In this document: positions 33,802 through 42,468 of the stretch, piece after piece
Layout of the letters: every line of letters starts with the position of its first letter
Position numbering within the stretch: position 1 is the stretch's first letter
From: Caballeronia sp. LZ062
Lineage (GTDB): Bacteria > Pseudomonadota > Gammaproteobacteria > Burkholderiales > Burkholderiaceae
NCBI RefSeq assembly: GCF_031450785.1
Contig: NZ_JARTWB010000002.1
Span: forward strand, 1,922,001-1,986,000
Direction: 5' to 3'
DNA: 64,000 bases
The notes under the pieces: generated by a model
Seen by the model: the letters and a program-made list of their open reading frames with translations, nothing else
The model's database searches: none
Told to the model about the DNA's origin: nothing
Translations under genes and position numbers: made by a program

Positions 33802-35879
33802 ACGGACCGCCGCCATCGGCTTTCCCCGCGTTCGGCGCGGCCAAGGGCAGCGAGACGGACGCGCTGACGGTCGTCGGCCTGACGGTCTCGTATCGCACGC
33901 GCTGGCACGAACGCGATGTCCTGCAGGATGTGACGCTGCGCGTGCGGCGCGGCGAAGCGTACGGGCTCGTCGGCGAATCCGGCTGCGGCAAATCGACGGC
34001 CGCGCTTGCGATCCTGCGCTATCTGCCGCGCAACGGCCGCGTGAAGGCGGGCCGCATCACGGTCGGCGGACACGACGTCGCCACGCTGCCCGCCGAAGCG
34101 CTTCGCGCGCTGCGGGCCAACGCCGTGTCGATGGTCTATCAGGACCCGGGCCGCGCGCTCAATCCGTCGCTGTCCATTGCGCGTCAGGTCTCCGAAGCAT
34201 TCGAAGCGGCGGGCGCCTCCGCCGACGACGCACTCGCCCGCACCGCCGACATGCTGCGCCGCGTGCGCATCGCGTCGCCGGAGCGCGTGATGGAGAGTTA
34301 CCCGCATCAATTGTCGGGCGGCATGCAGCAGCGCGTCGTGATCGCGATGGCGCTCGCGTGCAATCCCGAACTGCTGATTCTCGACGAACCGACGACCGGG
34401 CTCGACGCCACCGTCGAAGCCGAAGTGCTCGATCTGATCGCCCAGTTGCGGGCGGAACTCGGCACGGCGGTGCTCTTCATCAGCCACAACCTCGCGGTGA
34501 TCGGGCGCATGTGCGACCGCGTCGGCGTGCTGTACGCGGGCCGGCTGGTGGAGGAAGGCGCAACCGCCGACGTCTTCGCGAAACCGCGTCATCCGTACAC
34601 GGTCGGCCTGCTGCGCTGCCTGCCGACAAACGCGCGCACGAAGGACACCGGCCGGCTCGACACGATTCCCGGCTCGCTGCCGCTGCCGGGATCGGTCGCG
34701 CAAGGCTGCATCTTCGCGCCGCGCTGCAAGATGGCCGACGAACGCTGCGTGAAGGAAGCGCCGCCGCCGTATCGCGTGGCGGCGCGTCACGGCGATCAGA
34801 TGGCGCGCTGTCATTACCACGAGCGCGCGCACCTGTTGCCCCGCTCGACCGATGCAACGCCGCCGCCCGCGCCGCCGCGCGACGACGCGCCGCTCGCGCT
34901 CTCGGCCCGTCATGTGTCGAAAACTTTCCGTGTCGGCGATGAAGACGTGCGCGCCGTCCACGATGTCTCGCTCGATCTCGCGCAGGGCGAAACGCTCGGG
35001 CTCGTCGGCGAATCCGGCAGCGGCAAGACGACGCTCGCAAAACTGCTGCTCGGTCTCGTCTCGCCGGATGAAGGCGCGACGCTGGAACTCGACGGCCAGC
35101 GCCTGGCCGAGCGCGTCACGCGGCGCAGCGGCGAGCAGGTGAAGTCGCTGCAGATCGTGTTTCAGAATCCCGACTCCGCGCTGAACCGCGCGCATTCCGT
35201 GCGCAGGCTCATTGCGCGGTCGCTCGCGAAGCTCGGCGCACTGCACGGCGAAGCGAAAGAGCGGCGCCTGCACACGCTGACCGAGGCGGTGCGCCTGCCA
35301 GAGCGTTATCTCGGCTCGCGCACACGCCAGTTGTCGGGCGGTCTCAAGCAACGCGTCGCGATTGCGCGCGCGTTCGCGGGCGATCCGCGCGTCGTGGTTT
35401 GCGATGAGCCCACGTCCGCGCTCGATGTCTCCGTGCAAGCCGCGATCCTCAACCTGCTCGCGGATTTGCAGCGCGAGCGGCGCGTGAGCTATGTGTTCAT
35501 CTCGCACGATCTGCATGTCGTGCGCTATCTGTCGGACCGCATCGCGGTGCTGTATCTCGGGCGCATCATGGAAATCGGCCGCGCCGCCGATGTGTTCGAC
35601 GGCCCGCAGCATCCGTACACCGAAGCATTGCTTTCGTCGGCGCCATCGCTCGACGAAGCGCACGCGGCGGGCAAGCGCATCCGCCTGTCGGGCGAGTTGC
35701 CTAGCGCCGCGAATCCGCCGTCGGGGTGCGTTTTTCACACGCGCTGCCCGCGCAAGATCGGCGAGATTTGCGAGCGCGAAACGCCGCCTTGCCGCGATGC
35801 GGGCAACGGTCACGCCATCCATTGCCATATTCCCGTGGACGAACTGCGGGCGCTGCAAGCGGGCGAAAACGTGACCTGA
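33798..35879 (+). CDS. ABC transporter ATP-binding protein with two fused ATPase domains (DppD-DppF type)
   Basis: Energy-coupling subunit of the importer. 693 residues carry both ATPases that are usually separate proteins. Domain 1 has Walker A GESGCGKST (59-67), signature LSGGMQQR and Walker B LLILDEPTTGLD. It is followed by the oligopeptide-family C-terminal region with three cysteines in GCIFAPRCKMADERC. Domain 2 has Walker A GESGSGKTT (404-412), LSGGLKQR and VVVCDEPTSALD, again ending in a Cys-rich tail (GCVFHTRCPRKIGEICERETPPC). Such fusions occur in GsiA-like systems. Both domains look active. Confidence 0.94.
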   Translation: MNGPPPSAFPAFGAAKGSETDALTVVGLTVSYRTRWHERDVLQDVTLRVRRGEAYGLVGESGCGKSTAALAILRYLPRNGRVKAGRITVGGHDVATLPAEALRALRANAVSMVYQDPGRALNPSLSIARQVSEAFEAAGASADDALARTADMLRRVRIASPERVMESYPHQLSGGMQQRVVIAMALACNPELLILDEPTTGLDATVEAEVLDLIAQLRAELGTAVLFISHNLAVIGRMCDRVGVLYAGRLVEEGATADVFAKPRHPYTVGLLRCLPTNARTKDTGRLDTIPGSLPLPGSVAQGCIFAPRCKMADERCVKEAPPPYRVAARHGDQMARCHYHERAHLLPRSTDATPPPAPPRDDAPLALSARHVSKTFRVGDEDVRAVHDVSLDLAQGETLGLVGESGSGKTTLAKLLLGLVSPDEGATLELDGQRLAERVTRRSGEQVKSLQIVFQNPDSALNRAHSVRRLIARSLAKLGALHGEAKERRLHTLTEAVRLPERYLGSRTRQLSGGLKQRVAIARAFAGDPRVVVCDEPTSALDVSVQAAILNLLADLQRERRVSYVFISHDLHVVRYLSDRIAVLYLGRIMEIGRAADVFDGPQHPYTEALLSSAPSLDEAHAAGKRIRLSGELPSAANPPSGCVFHTRCPRKIGEICERETPPCRDAGNGHAIHCHIPVDELRALQAGENVT

Positions 35880-35953
35880 CGCAAACCGCGGCCGGAACCA
35901 AACGCGCTGCTTCGCCTCTCAACGGTTCACGTTCATACAAGAGGATACCCACG

Positions 35954-36361
35954 ATGAAACGCGCTCTCTCGCTCGCCGCTTCCTTCGCGCTGTGCGTTGC
36001 CACGGCGGCCCACGCACAGTCCGCGCCGACGCCCGGCGCGTCCGATCCGAGCTTCTCCGCGTGGTCGCTCGCGCAGCAATGCGGCCAGAAAGGCGACAAC
36101 GCCGCGCAAGGACAATGCGTCGGCGCGGTGCGGGGCATCGTGCGCGGGTATCAGTACGGCGTGCTGTTCTTGTCGCAACGTGCTTCCATGCCGGCGAACG
36201 AGACGCGGCGCGTGTCGCTGTGCCTGACGGATACGACGGTGTCGTCCATCGTCGATGATTTTCTTGCGGACGCCAAGCAGGTCAGCGAGGCGGACCTCAG
36301 GCGCACGCCGGCGGAAGTCGCGGTGCTGGGGTCGGTGCATGCGCATCATGCGTGTTCTTGA
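35954..36361 (+). CDS. Small secreted protein, Rap1a/Tai-like
   Basis: 135 residues from the ATG at 35954 (ribosome site GAGGATA). A Sec signal ends at TAAHAQS. The mature protein has cysteines in QQCGQKGDNAAQGQC, VSLCLTD and the final HHACS. The segment GQCVGAVRGIVRGYQYGVLFLS followed by CLTDTTVSSIVDDFLAD resembles the Rap1a/Tai fold of periplasmic immunity proteins (from memory of the pattern). No type VI secretion effector lies nearby. It may be a stand-alone family member with another role. It lies 74 bases after the ABC importer with no terminator between, but may be monocistronic. Confidence 0.55.
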   Translation: MKRALSLAASFALCVATAAHAQSAPTPGASDPSFSAWSLAQQCGQKGDNAAQGQCVGAVRGIVRGYQYGVLFLSQRASMPANETRRVSLCLTDTTVSSIVDDFLADAKQVSEADLRRTPAEVAVLGSVHAHHACS

Positions 36362-36376
36362 GTGGGGGCGGGTGAG

Positions 36377-36399
36377 GCGGACATGGTTGGAGTGTCCGC
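36377..36399. terminator. Hairpin downstream of the Rap1a-like gene
   Basis: GCGGACA-N9-TGTCCGC inverted repeat 15 bases after the stop codon, with no T run. Weak terminator candidate. The rest of 36362-36592 holds nothing I recognise apart from a direct repeat AAAGCATCTC at the end of the next gene. Confidence 0.4.
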
Positions 36400-36592
36400 T
36401 CAATCAAACGATGCTTGTCGCGCTCATCGCAGCCAGTCATCAAGACATTAATCAGGACGACGGACGGCCGGCTGCTGTTGGAATGGATGCAGCCATCGTG
36501 CCGCTTGCCACCGGGCGATGACTCGTCGTGGCGGCGCGCCCGTTCTGCTCCATTGCCTTCGTGGCAACGCCCCATCGCCCGCCTAAAGCATC

Positions 36593-37438
36593 TCAAAGCA
36601 TCTCCAACCCCCTCTTCCCCCTCGGCGGCGCGAATTCCCGATCGATCTCCGCCAACTCCTGCTCCGACAACCGTAATTCCACCGCCGCCCGATTCTCCCG
36701 CACATGCCCGACATCCGCGGCCTTCGGAATCGCGAACACCTCGGGCTGTTGCAGCACCCACGCAAGCGCCACCTGAAACGCCGACACGCCCCGCGCCGCC
36801 GCGATCTTCGCGAGCACGCCGCCGCGCGGCAGCCGCGCATGATCGACCGGGCTGTAGGCCATCGCCGGCAGCCGACGCTCACGCAGCCACGGCAGCAAGT
36901 CGAACTCCGGACCGCGCCGCGCGACGTTATAGAGAATCTGATCGGTCGCGCAGGCATCGCCGCCATCGAGCGAGAAAAGCTCCTGCATGTCGTCGGTGTC
37001 GAAGTTGCTCACGCCCCAATGGCGAATCTTGCCGTCGCGCCTGAGCTTCTCGAAGCCCGCGACCACGCCCTGCAAATCCTCGCCGCCGCGCCAGTGCAGC
37101 AAGTACAAGTCGATGCGATCGGTTTTCAGACGCTTCAGGCTTCGCTCGCACGCCGCCTGCACGCCGCGCTCGCTGCCGTTGTGCGGATACACCTTGCTCA
37201 CGATGAACACGTCGTCGCGCACATCCGACAACGCCTCGGCAATGAGCTTTTCGCTTTCGCCGTCGCCGTACATCTCGGCGGTGTCGATGAGCGTCATCCC
37301 CAGCTCGACGCCTTCGCGCAGCGCCGCGATTTCCGCCTTGCGCGCGTTCGGGCGCTCGCCCATCGCCCAGGTGCCCTGGCCGAGCTTCGGGATCACTTCG
37401 CCGTCCGGCAGCGTGACGACGGGTACGGTATTCGCCAT
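36593..37438 (-). CDS. Aldo/keto reductase
   Basis: NADPH-dependent TIM-barrel oxidoreductase, 281 residues. The catalytic tetrad is complete: D52 and Y57 in LIDTAEMYGDG, K82 in VSKVYPHN, and H114 in LYLLHWRG. The cofactor region IPKAADVGHVRENRAAV is present near the C-terminus. It belongs to the 2,5-diketogluconate-reductase-like subgroup of small AKRs; the substrate is unknown. It is convergent with the Rap1a-like gene and lies 54 bases downstream of the first AspT-type transporter on the same strand. Confidence 0.92.
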   Translation of the reverse strand: MANTVPVVTLPDGEVIPKLGQGTWAMGERPNARKAEIAALREGVELGMTLIDTAEMYGDGESEKLIAEALSDVRDDVFIVSKVYPHNGSERGVQAACERSLKRLKTDRIDLYLLHWRGGEDLQGVVAGFEKLRRDGKIRHWGVSNFDTDDMQELFSLDGGDACATDQILYNVARRGPEFDLLPWLRERRLPAMAYSPVDHARLPRGGVLAKIAAARGVSAFQVALAWVLQQPEVFAIPKAADVGHVRENRAAVELRLSEQELAEIDREFAPPRGKRGLEML

Positions 37439-37492
37439 GAAATGCCTCCTTGTTCGCCCGCCGATGATGGCGCAAGGAGCACGCCCGAGCCG

Positions 37493-39181
37493 CTAGACTA
37501 GCCCGACCACGAGCGGCCCGAGCAGCGTCAGCAGCACGTTCGCGAGCGCATACGTCACGGCGAACGCGGCGGTCGGCACGGGGCTTTCCGCTTTGTCGAG
37601 CACGCCGCCGAACGCCGGATTCGCGCTGCGCGAGCCGGATAGCGCGCCCGCGAACACCGCCGCGTTGTCGTAGCGCAGCACGTAGCGACCGAAGAGCATC
37701 GTCAGCAGCAGCGGAAACAATGTGACGAACACGCCGAGCAGAAAAAGCGTGAGGCCGCTCTGCTTCACCGTGACGACCGCCTGCAAGCCGGAGTTCAGCC
37801 CGACCACCGCGACGAATGCCGCGAGTCCGAAGTCTTTCAGCAATTGCGACGCGGCGGGCGGCATCACGCCGTACATCGGATGCTTGCCGCGCATCCAGCC
37901 GAACACGAGGCCAGCAAGCAGACAGCCGCCGCCCGACCCGAGCGTGATGGGAATGCCGCCCACGCGCACCACGACGAGCCCCATCAGAAGCCCGATCACG
38001 ATGCCCACGCCCATGTAGATGAAATCGGTCTTGTTGCTGTAGGGCAGCTCGTATCCGGCTGCATCGACGGCGCGCTTCGTGTCCTGCGGCGAGCCGTAGA
38101 ACGTGAGGACGTCGCCATGTTCGAGCCGCGTTTCGGGCAGCACGGGGAGCGGCATGCCGGCGCGCGAGATCGCCTGTAGATAGACGCCGTGGCGCATGTC
38201 GCGGTCGACTGTCGCGCGCACCGCCGCGATCGTCGTGCGATTCATGCCGCGCCGCGCGAACACGCCCTGGCGCTTCTGCATCACGATGCTCACGCCGTCG
38301 CTGTCCGCGACTTCCTCGCCGAACTGCGATGCGGCGCCGACCATCGCCTCGCGCCGCCCGACGACGAGTGCGATATCGCCCGCTTCGAGCATCACGTCAG
38401 GGCGCGGCTCGGGCGCGTGTCCCGCGCGCCGCACGCGCTCGACGGTGATCAGATCCTGCTCGGCCATCTCGATCTCCGCGACCGTGCGCCCCGCCGCGCC
38501 CGCCGCCGTGACGCGATACGCGCGCCCGACGAGCGGCGGCAACGCGGAAACCTGACCCGGCGCGGGACCGGCATCGCCCGCAAGCGCCTGCTCCGCCTCG
38601 ATGGACGCATCTTTCAGGCTCTGCCCCATGAACTTCGGCAGAAGGTTCACGCACACGATGAGCGCGCCGAGCGACCCGAATACGTAGGTCACGGCGTAGG
38701 CGATCGCGACGTCCGCCTGCAGCGCCTTCGTTTCGGCGGCGGGCAAGCCGAGCCGCGCGATGGCGTCGCCCGCCGTGCCGATGATCGCGGACTGCGTGAG
38801 CGCGCCGCCCGCCAGTCCCGCCGCCAGCCCCTTGTTCAGCCCGAATAGCTTCGCGCAGACGATCACGGTGACGAGCGCCGTTATCGCCAGAAAAACGGCC
38901 ATCGCGATTTCGCGCAGCGTTCGCCGGTTCAGCGAGTTGAAGAACTGCGGCCCGGAGTCGTAGCCGACCGCGTAGATGAACACGGCGAACATAACGGACT
39001 TCACGCCGTTGTCGATCTGCACGCCGACCTGGCTCACAACGACCGCGGCGATCAGCGAGCCGCCGACGCCGCCCAGCTGGAACTTGCCGAAATTGATCTG
39101 GCCGATCAGGTAGCCCGCCGCAAGCGACAGGAACAGCGCCGTTTCCGGCGACTTCACGAAAATCGCGTGGAGCCAGTCCAT
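37493..39181 (-). CDS. AspT-type (AAE family) transporter with TrkA-C domains
   Basis: Aspartate:alanine-exchanger family membrane protein, 562 residues. The two hydrophobic halves are separated by a cytosolic region holding two TrkA-C-like domains (about 205-370), the family layout. N-half signature: LAGGALTQSAIIGTAGDAI. C-half signature: GALSGSRSANPAFGG. It ends at the last helix, LLGPLVVGLV. Family members exchange dicarboxylates, amino acids or related anions. The substrate here is unknown and no decarboxylase gene is adjacent. It lies 22 bases downstream of a paralogue, so the two are an operon and might act as a heteromer. Confidence 0.87.
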   Translation of the reverse strand: MDWLHAIFVKSPETALFLSLAAGYLIGQINFGKFQLGGVGGSLIAAVVVSQVGVQIDNGVKSVMFAVFIYAVGYDSGPQFFNSLNRRTLREIAMAVFLAITALVTVIVCAKLFGLNKGLAAGLAGGALTQSAIIGTAGDAIARLGLPAAETKALQADVAIAYAVTYVFGSLGALIVCVNLLPKFMGQSLKDASIEAEQALAGDAGPAPGQVSALPPLVGRAYRVTAAGAAGRTVAEIEMAEQDLITVERVRRAGHAPEPRPDVMLEAGDIALVVGRREAMVGAASQFGEEVADSDGVSIVMQKRQGVFARRGMNRTTIAAVRATVDRDMRHGVYLQAISRAGMPLPVLPETRLEHGDVLTFYGSPQDTKRAVDAAGYELPYSNKTDFIYMGVGIVIGLLMGLVVVRVGGIPITLGSGGGCLLAGLVFGWMRGKHPMYGVMPPAASQLLKDFGLAAFVAVVGLNSGLQAVVTVKQSGLTLFLLGVFVTLFPLLLTMLFGRYVLRYDNAAVFAGALSGSRSANPAFGGVLDKAESPVPTAAFAVTYALANVLLTLLGPLVVGLV

Positions 39182-39203
39182 TGAACCCCCGATGGTCGTC
39201 GCG

Positions 39204-40886
39204 CTAGCCGAGCTTGCTCACCAGTCCGACGACGAGCGGACCGAGCAGCGGCAGCAGCACGTTGGAAATGGCGTAAGTGATGGTGTAGCCGATGACGGGC
39301 GTCGCGTTGCCCGTCACGCCGACGAGCGCGCTGATGGCGGGCGTGCTGCACTGCTGGCCGGCAATCGCGCCGAGCAGCATTGGCACGTCGAGCTTGAGCA
39401 ACGTGCGCCCGACGATGAGCGAGGCGAGCGCCGGCACGAGCGTGATGACGATGCCCGCCGCCGGCAGCGCGACGCCGAATTCGCGGATGAGCCGCAGCGC
39501 GTCCGCGCCCGCCGACAGGCCGACTGCCGCGATGAACGTGCAGAGCCCGAAGTCTTTCAAGACTTGCGCCGCCGCCGACGGCAGCGAGCCGATCACGGGA
39601 TAACGCGAGCGAATCCAGCCGAACACCAGCCCCGCGAGCAGACAGCCGCCGCCCGTCCCGAGCGAAAGGTCGATGCCGCCCACATGCGCCGACAGCCGCC
39701 CGATACCCATGCCCACCAGCACGCCGAGCCCGAGAAACACGAAGTCCGTCTTTTGCGTTGCGCGAATGATGTAGCCGAGCTTCGCGGCGCCGCGCGTCAC
39801 GTCCTCCTTGCTGCCGACGAGCGTGAGCACGTCGCCGCGCTGCACCTGCGTGCCGGGCAGCGCGGGCACCGTGCTGTCGAGGCGCGTCACCGCCGCGACG
39901 AACACACCGCGCCCGTCGGCCGGATTCGCGCGGGCGCGCGCCTGCGCGAGCGTGAGGCCGTGCAGCGCGCGGTTCGTGAGCATCACGTCGACCTTCTCGA
40001 CGAAGTAATCGGCCCCGCTGCCGTTGAACACTTCCTCGCCGATCCACGGCATCGCTTCGACCAGCGCCTCGCGCCGCCCCGCGATCACGATTCGATCGCC
40101 CGCCTTCAGCATCACCGACGGCTGGCCCTTGATGACGGAGCGGTCGCGCATCACGCGCTGCACGCTGATGTTGTGTCCGAAACGCTTTTCCAGCTCCCCG
40201 ATGCTGATACCCGCGGCGCTCGTCACCTTCAGTTCGCGGCCGGCGAGCGGCGTGATGGCGGGCGTCTGCCCTTCGGCGAGCGCGCCGTCGCCGCCGAGCT
40301 TGCGCCACACGCGCTCGGCTTCGTCGCGCAGATTCACGCGCAAGATGAGCGGCGCGAACTGGCTCGCGAACAGCACGATCGTCACGAGCCCGAACAGATA
40401 ACTGACGCTGTACGCCGTGACGATGTTTGCCTGCAGACGCGCGGTCTCGGCCACCGGCAGTCCGAGCCGCGCGACCGCCTCCGACGCCGTTCCGATCACC
40501 GCGGATTCCGTCGCGCCTCCCGCGAGCAGTCCGGCCGCCGTGCCCGCGTCGAGCTTGAGCATCGCCGCGATGCCGAGCACGAGCATGACCACCACGATGA
40601 CCTCGACAAACGAGAGCGCACCGTACCGCCAGCCGCGCCCGATGTTTGCAAAAAACTGCGGGCCGCCGGTGAAACCGAGCGCGAAAATGAATAACGCGAA
40701 CGCAATGTTTTTCAGATCCGGCGATATACGCGCGCCGCTCTGTCCAAGAATAAGCGCGACGATCAGCGTACCGCAGACGCCACCAAGCTGTATTGGACCA
40801 AACCTGAACGAGCCGATAAAGAAGCCGATAGCGAGGCTGCTGAAAAGCGCAATCTCCGGTTGTGTCGCGAGCAGATGCCAGATCAT
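39204..40886 (-). CDS. AspT-type transporter paralogue
   Basis: Second member of the pair, 560 residues from the ATG at 40886 (MIWHLLATQPEIALF), chosen because it aligns with the start of its neighbour. GTG at 40916 and ATG at 40898 are in-frame alternatives. It has the same two membrane halves and central TrkA-C pair. The N-half signature is LAGGATESAVIGTASEAV. The C-half signature has changed to GAIAGQQCSTPAISALVG where the neighbour keeps SGSRSANPAFG, so the transport path may differ in specificity. It precedes a long AT-rich spacer containing the likely promoter. Confidence 0.86.
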   Translation of the reverse strand: MIWHLLATQPEIALFSSLAIGFFIGSFRFGPIQLGGVCGTLIVALILGQSGARISPDLKNIAFALFIFALGFTGGPQFFANIGRGWRYGALSFVEVIVVVMLVLGIAAMLKLDAGTAAGLLAGGATESAVIGTASEAVARLGLPVAETARLQANIVTAYSVSYLFGLVTIVLFASQFAPLILRVNLRDEAERVWRKLGGDGALAEGQTPAITPLAGRELKVTSAAGISIGELEKRFGHNISVQRVMRDRSVIKGQPSVMLKAGDRIVIAGRREALVEAMPWIGEEVFNGSGADYFVEKVDVMLTNRALHGLTLAQARARANPADGRGVFVAAVTRLDSTVPALPGTQVQRGDVLTLVGSKEDVTRGAAKLGYIIRATQKTDFVFLGLGVLVGMGIGRLSAHVGGIDLSLGTGGGCLLAGLVFGWIRSRYPVIGSLPSAAAQVLKDFGLCTFIAAVGLSAGADALRLIREFGVALPAAGIVITLVPALASLIVGRTLLKLDVPMLLGAIAGQQCSTPAISALVGVTGNATPVIGYTITYAISNVLLPLLGPLVVGLVSKLG

Positions 40887-41400
40887 GACTCGGTTCATCC
40901 TTTCAGGTTTTCGCACATTGCGCGCGGCCGCACAAAAATTGAAATGACGATATTCGCCAGTGAATGCGGCCCTCCGATTCGGATCACGCCTCGATTAACG
41001 ACATCTTTGTTTCTCCTTCGCGCGATTAATTTAAATTTACCGTGAGACAGTGCAATGTCGGCCCCCGCAATTATTTAAATGCCCCGATATAATGCAGAAA
41101 TTTGTAGGCGTTTTCCCGGGTAGATCAGCGAAGTATTGTCATACCGACCCACTCTTGGCAGGGATTTTTTTGCCATAAACGGACAACAAACCGATGGAAT
41201 AATCCCCAAATCCCCGCCAAGCAAAACAAGTTTCTACCATTCGGAAACTATTTCCTTTTGCAAAGCGATTGGTTATTCTGATATTGCAGTTTCTTCGTTC
41301 TGTCAATATTATGCAGTTGTGGCACCTCAATAGTGGGCCCGCCGCACGGGGGTAAAAGTGAGCCCACATCACCGTCGCACAACAGAGAGAGGGCATTCAG
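40887..41400. promoter_or_regulatory. 514-base AT-rich divergent intergenic region
   Basis: No gene is supported. It is markedly AT-richer than anything else in the window. It contains the palindromes AATTTAAATT (41028-41037) and ATTTAAAT (41073-41080), a TATAAT box at 41088-41093 and a TTGCAA at about 41258. It separates the transporter pair from the LysR gene and must carry promoters for both. It is a candidate binding region for the LysR protein or for an AT-binding nucleoid protein such as an H-NS homologue. Confidence 0.5.
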
Positions 41401-42408
41401 ATGAACCAGATTCATGCAATGCGCGTTTTTGTGCGGGTCGCCGATACCGAAAGTTTTCGGCGTGCCGCCCAGCAACTCGACGTTTCGAATGCGCTCGTTA
41501 CTCGCGCAATTGCGATGCTAGAAGCGCATCTTCGAACACGCCTCATTAACCGCACTACTCGCAATCTTTCATTGACCGAAGCCGGCACACGCTATCTCGA
41601 AGGGTGCCGCGCATTACTCGAAGAACTGGATCATCTGGAATCGGCCGTTACGCATACCGAAGGCGAACCCAGCGGAACTTTGCGTGTCGTGGCATCGAGC
41701 GCGCTTTCGCTGCTCACCTTGACGCCGCTTATCGACGGCTTCCGCCAGCTTTATCCGAAGGTGAATGTGCGTCTCACACTCGCAGAACGTCACGTCGATC
41801 TTGTCGAGGACGGATACGACGTCGGTATCGTCGCGGCGTTCATGGTGTCGAGCACGGCGCTTGTCGAACGGCCCATCGGCGTGAGCGCGCTGATTCCGGT
41901 CGCCACGCCCGCGTTCCTGGCCGAGCACGGCATGCCTGCGGCGCCGTCCGACCTGCAGAGCATGCCGTCGATCGCGCTGCCCAACGACATTCGCAGTTCG
42001 TCGTGGCATTTCAGGCATCGCCTTGGGTCGTCGGAACAGGTGACGCTTTCGGCGGTCTACTCCGTCAACAGCGCGCTCATGGTCCGTCTCGCGACGCTGC
42101 GCAGCATGGGCTTCTCGATCCTTCCGGAAGGCATCGTCGCCGACGACATCAACGACGGCACGCTCGTGCGCCTGTTGCCCGACTATTCGGTCGACGACCC
42201 GGAAATGAAGTTGTCGATCGTCTATCCGGGGCGGCAGTACCTGCCCGCGAAGACGCGCTTTTTCATCGACTACGCACTTGAGAGACTGACCAAGGAAGTC
42301 AACGCCGCGAACACCAAGCCCGACGATATCTATCGCAAGACGCCGGCGGCTTTTCAGACCTCAGGCGCAAACGTTAGCGTGACCTCGGGAAGCCCCACGA
42401 CGCACTGA
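41401..42408 (+). CDS. LysR-family transcriptional regulator
   Basis: 335-residue LysR-type regulator. The N-terminal winged helix is complete: MRVFVRVADTESFRRAAQQLDVSNALVTRAIAMLE with recognition helix and wing to LTEAG. The effector domain (about 92-300) has the periplasmic-binding fold starting SGTLRVVASSALSLLTL. The C-terminal 30 residues are Ser/Thr/Pro-rich and dispensable-looking. LysR regulators usually control the divergent gene, which points to the AspT-type pair, or the downstream ldhA 60 bases away. Its coinducer is unknown. It belongs to the CrgA/DsdC-like short-linker subgroup. Confidence 0.93.
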   Translation: MNQIHAMRVFVRVADTESFRRAAQQLDVSNALVTRAIAMLEAHLRTRLINRTTRNLSLTEAGTRYLEGCRALLEELDHLESAVTHTEGEPSGTLRVVASSALSLLTLTPLIDGFRQLYPKVNVRLTLAERHVDLVEDGYDVGIVAAFMVSSTALVERPIGVSALIPVATPAFLAEHGMPAAPSDLQSMPSIALPNDIRSSSWHFRHRLGSSEQVTLSAVYSVNSALMVRLATLRSMGFSILPEGIVADDINDGTLVRLLPDYSVDDPEMKLSIVYPGRQYLPAKTRFFIDYALERLTKEVNAANTKPDDIYRKTPAAFQTSGANVSVTSGSPTTH

Positions 42409-42468
42409 CGCGCACCGCCGGCTTAGGGCCGGCGCGCGTTCCCTCAACCTGAACGCTGCCGGCCCGAC

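Noticed and set aside
33681..35858. 725-residue minus-strand open frame
   Set aside because: Antisense to the fused ATPase gene, whose Walker and signature motifs are unmistakable.
36583..36604. Direct repeat AAAGCATCTC at the aldo/keto reductase 3' end as an insertion footprint
   Set aside because: Only two short copies, with no inverted ends or transposase nearby.
41136..41333. 65-residue open frame in the AT-rich spacer
   Set aside because: No ribosome site, no recognisable domain, and it lies in a probable promoter region.
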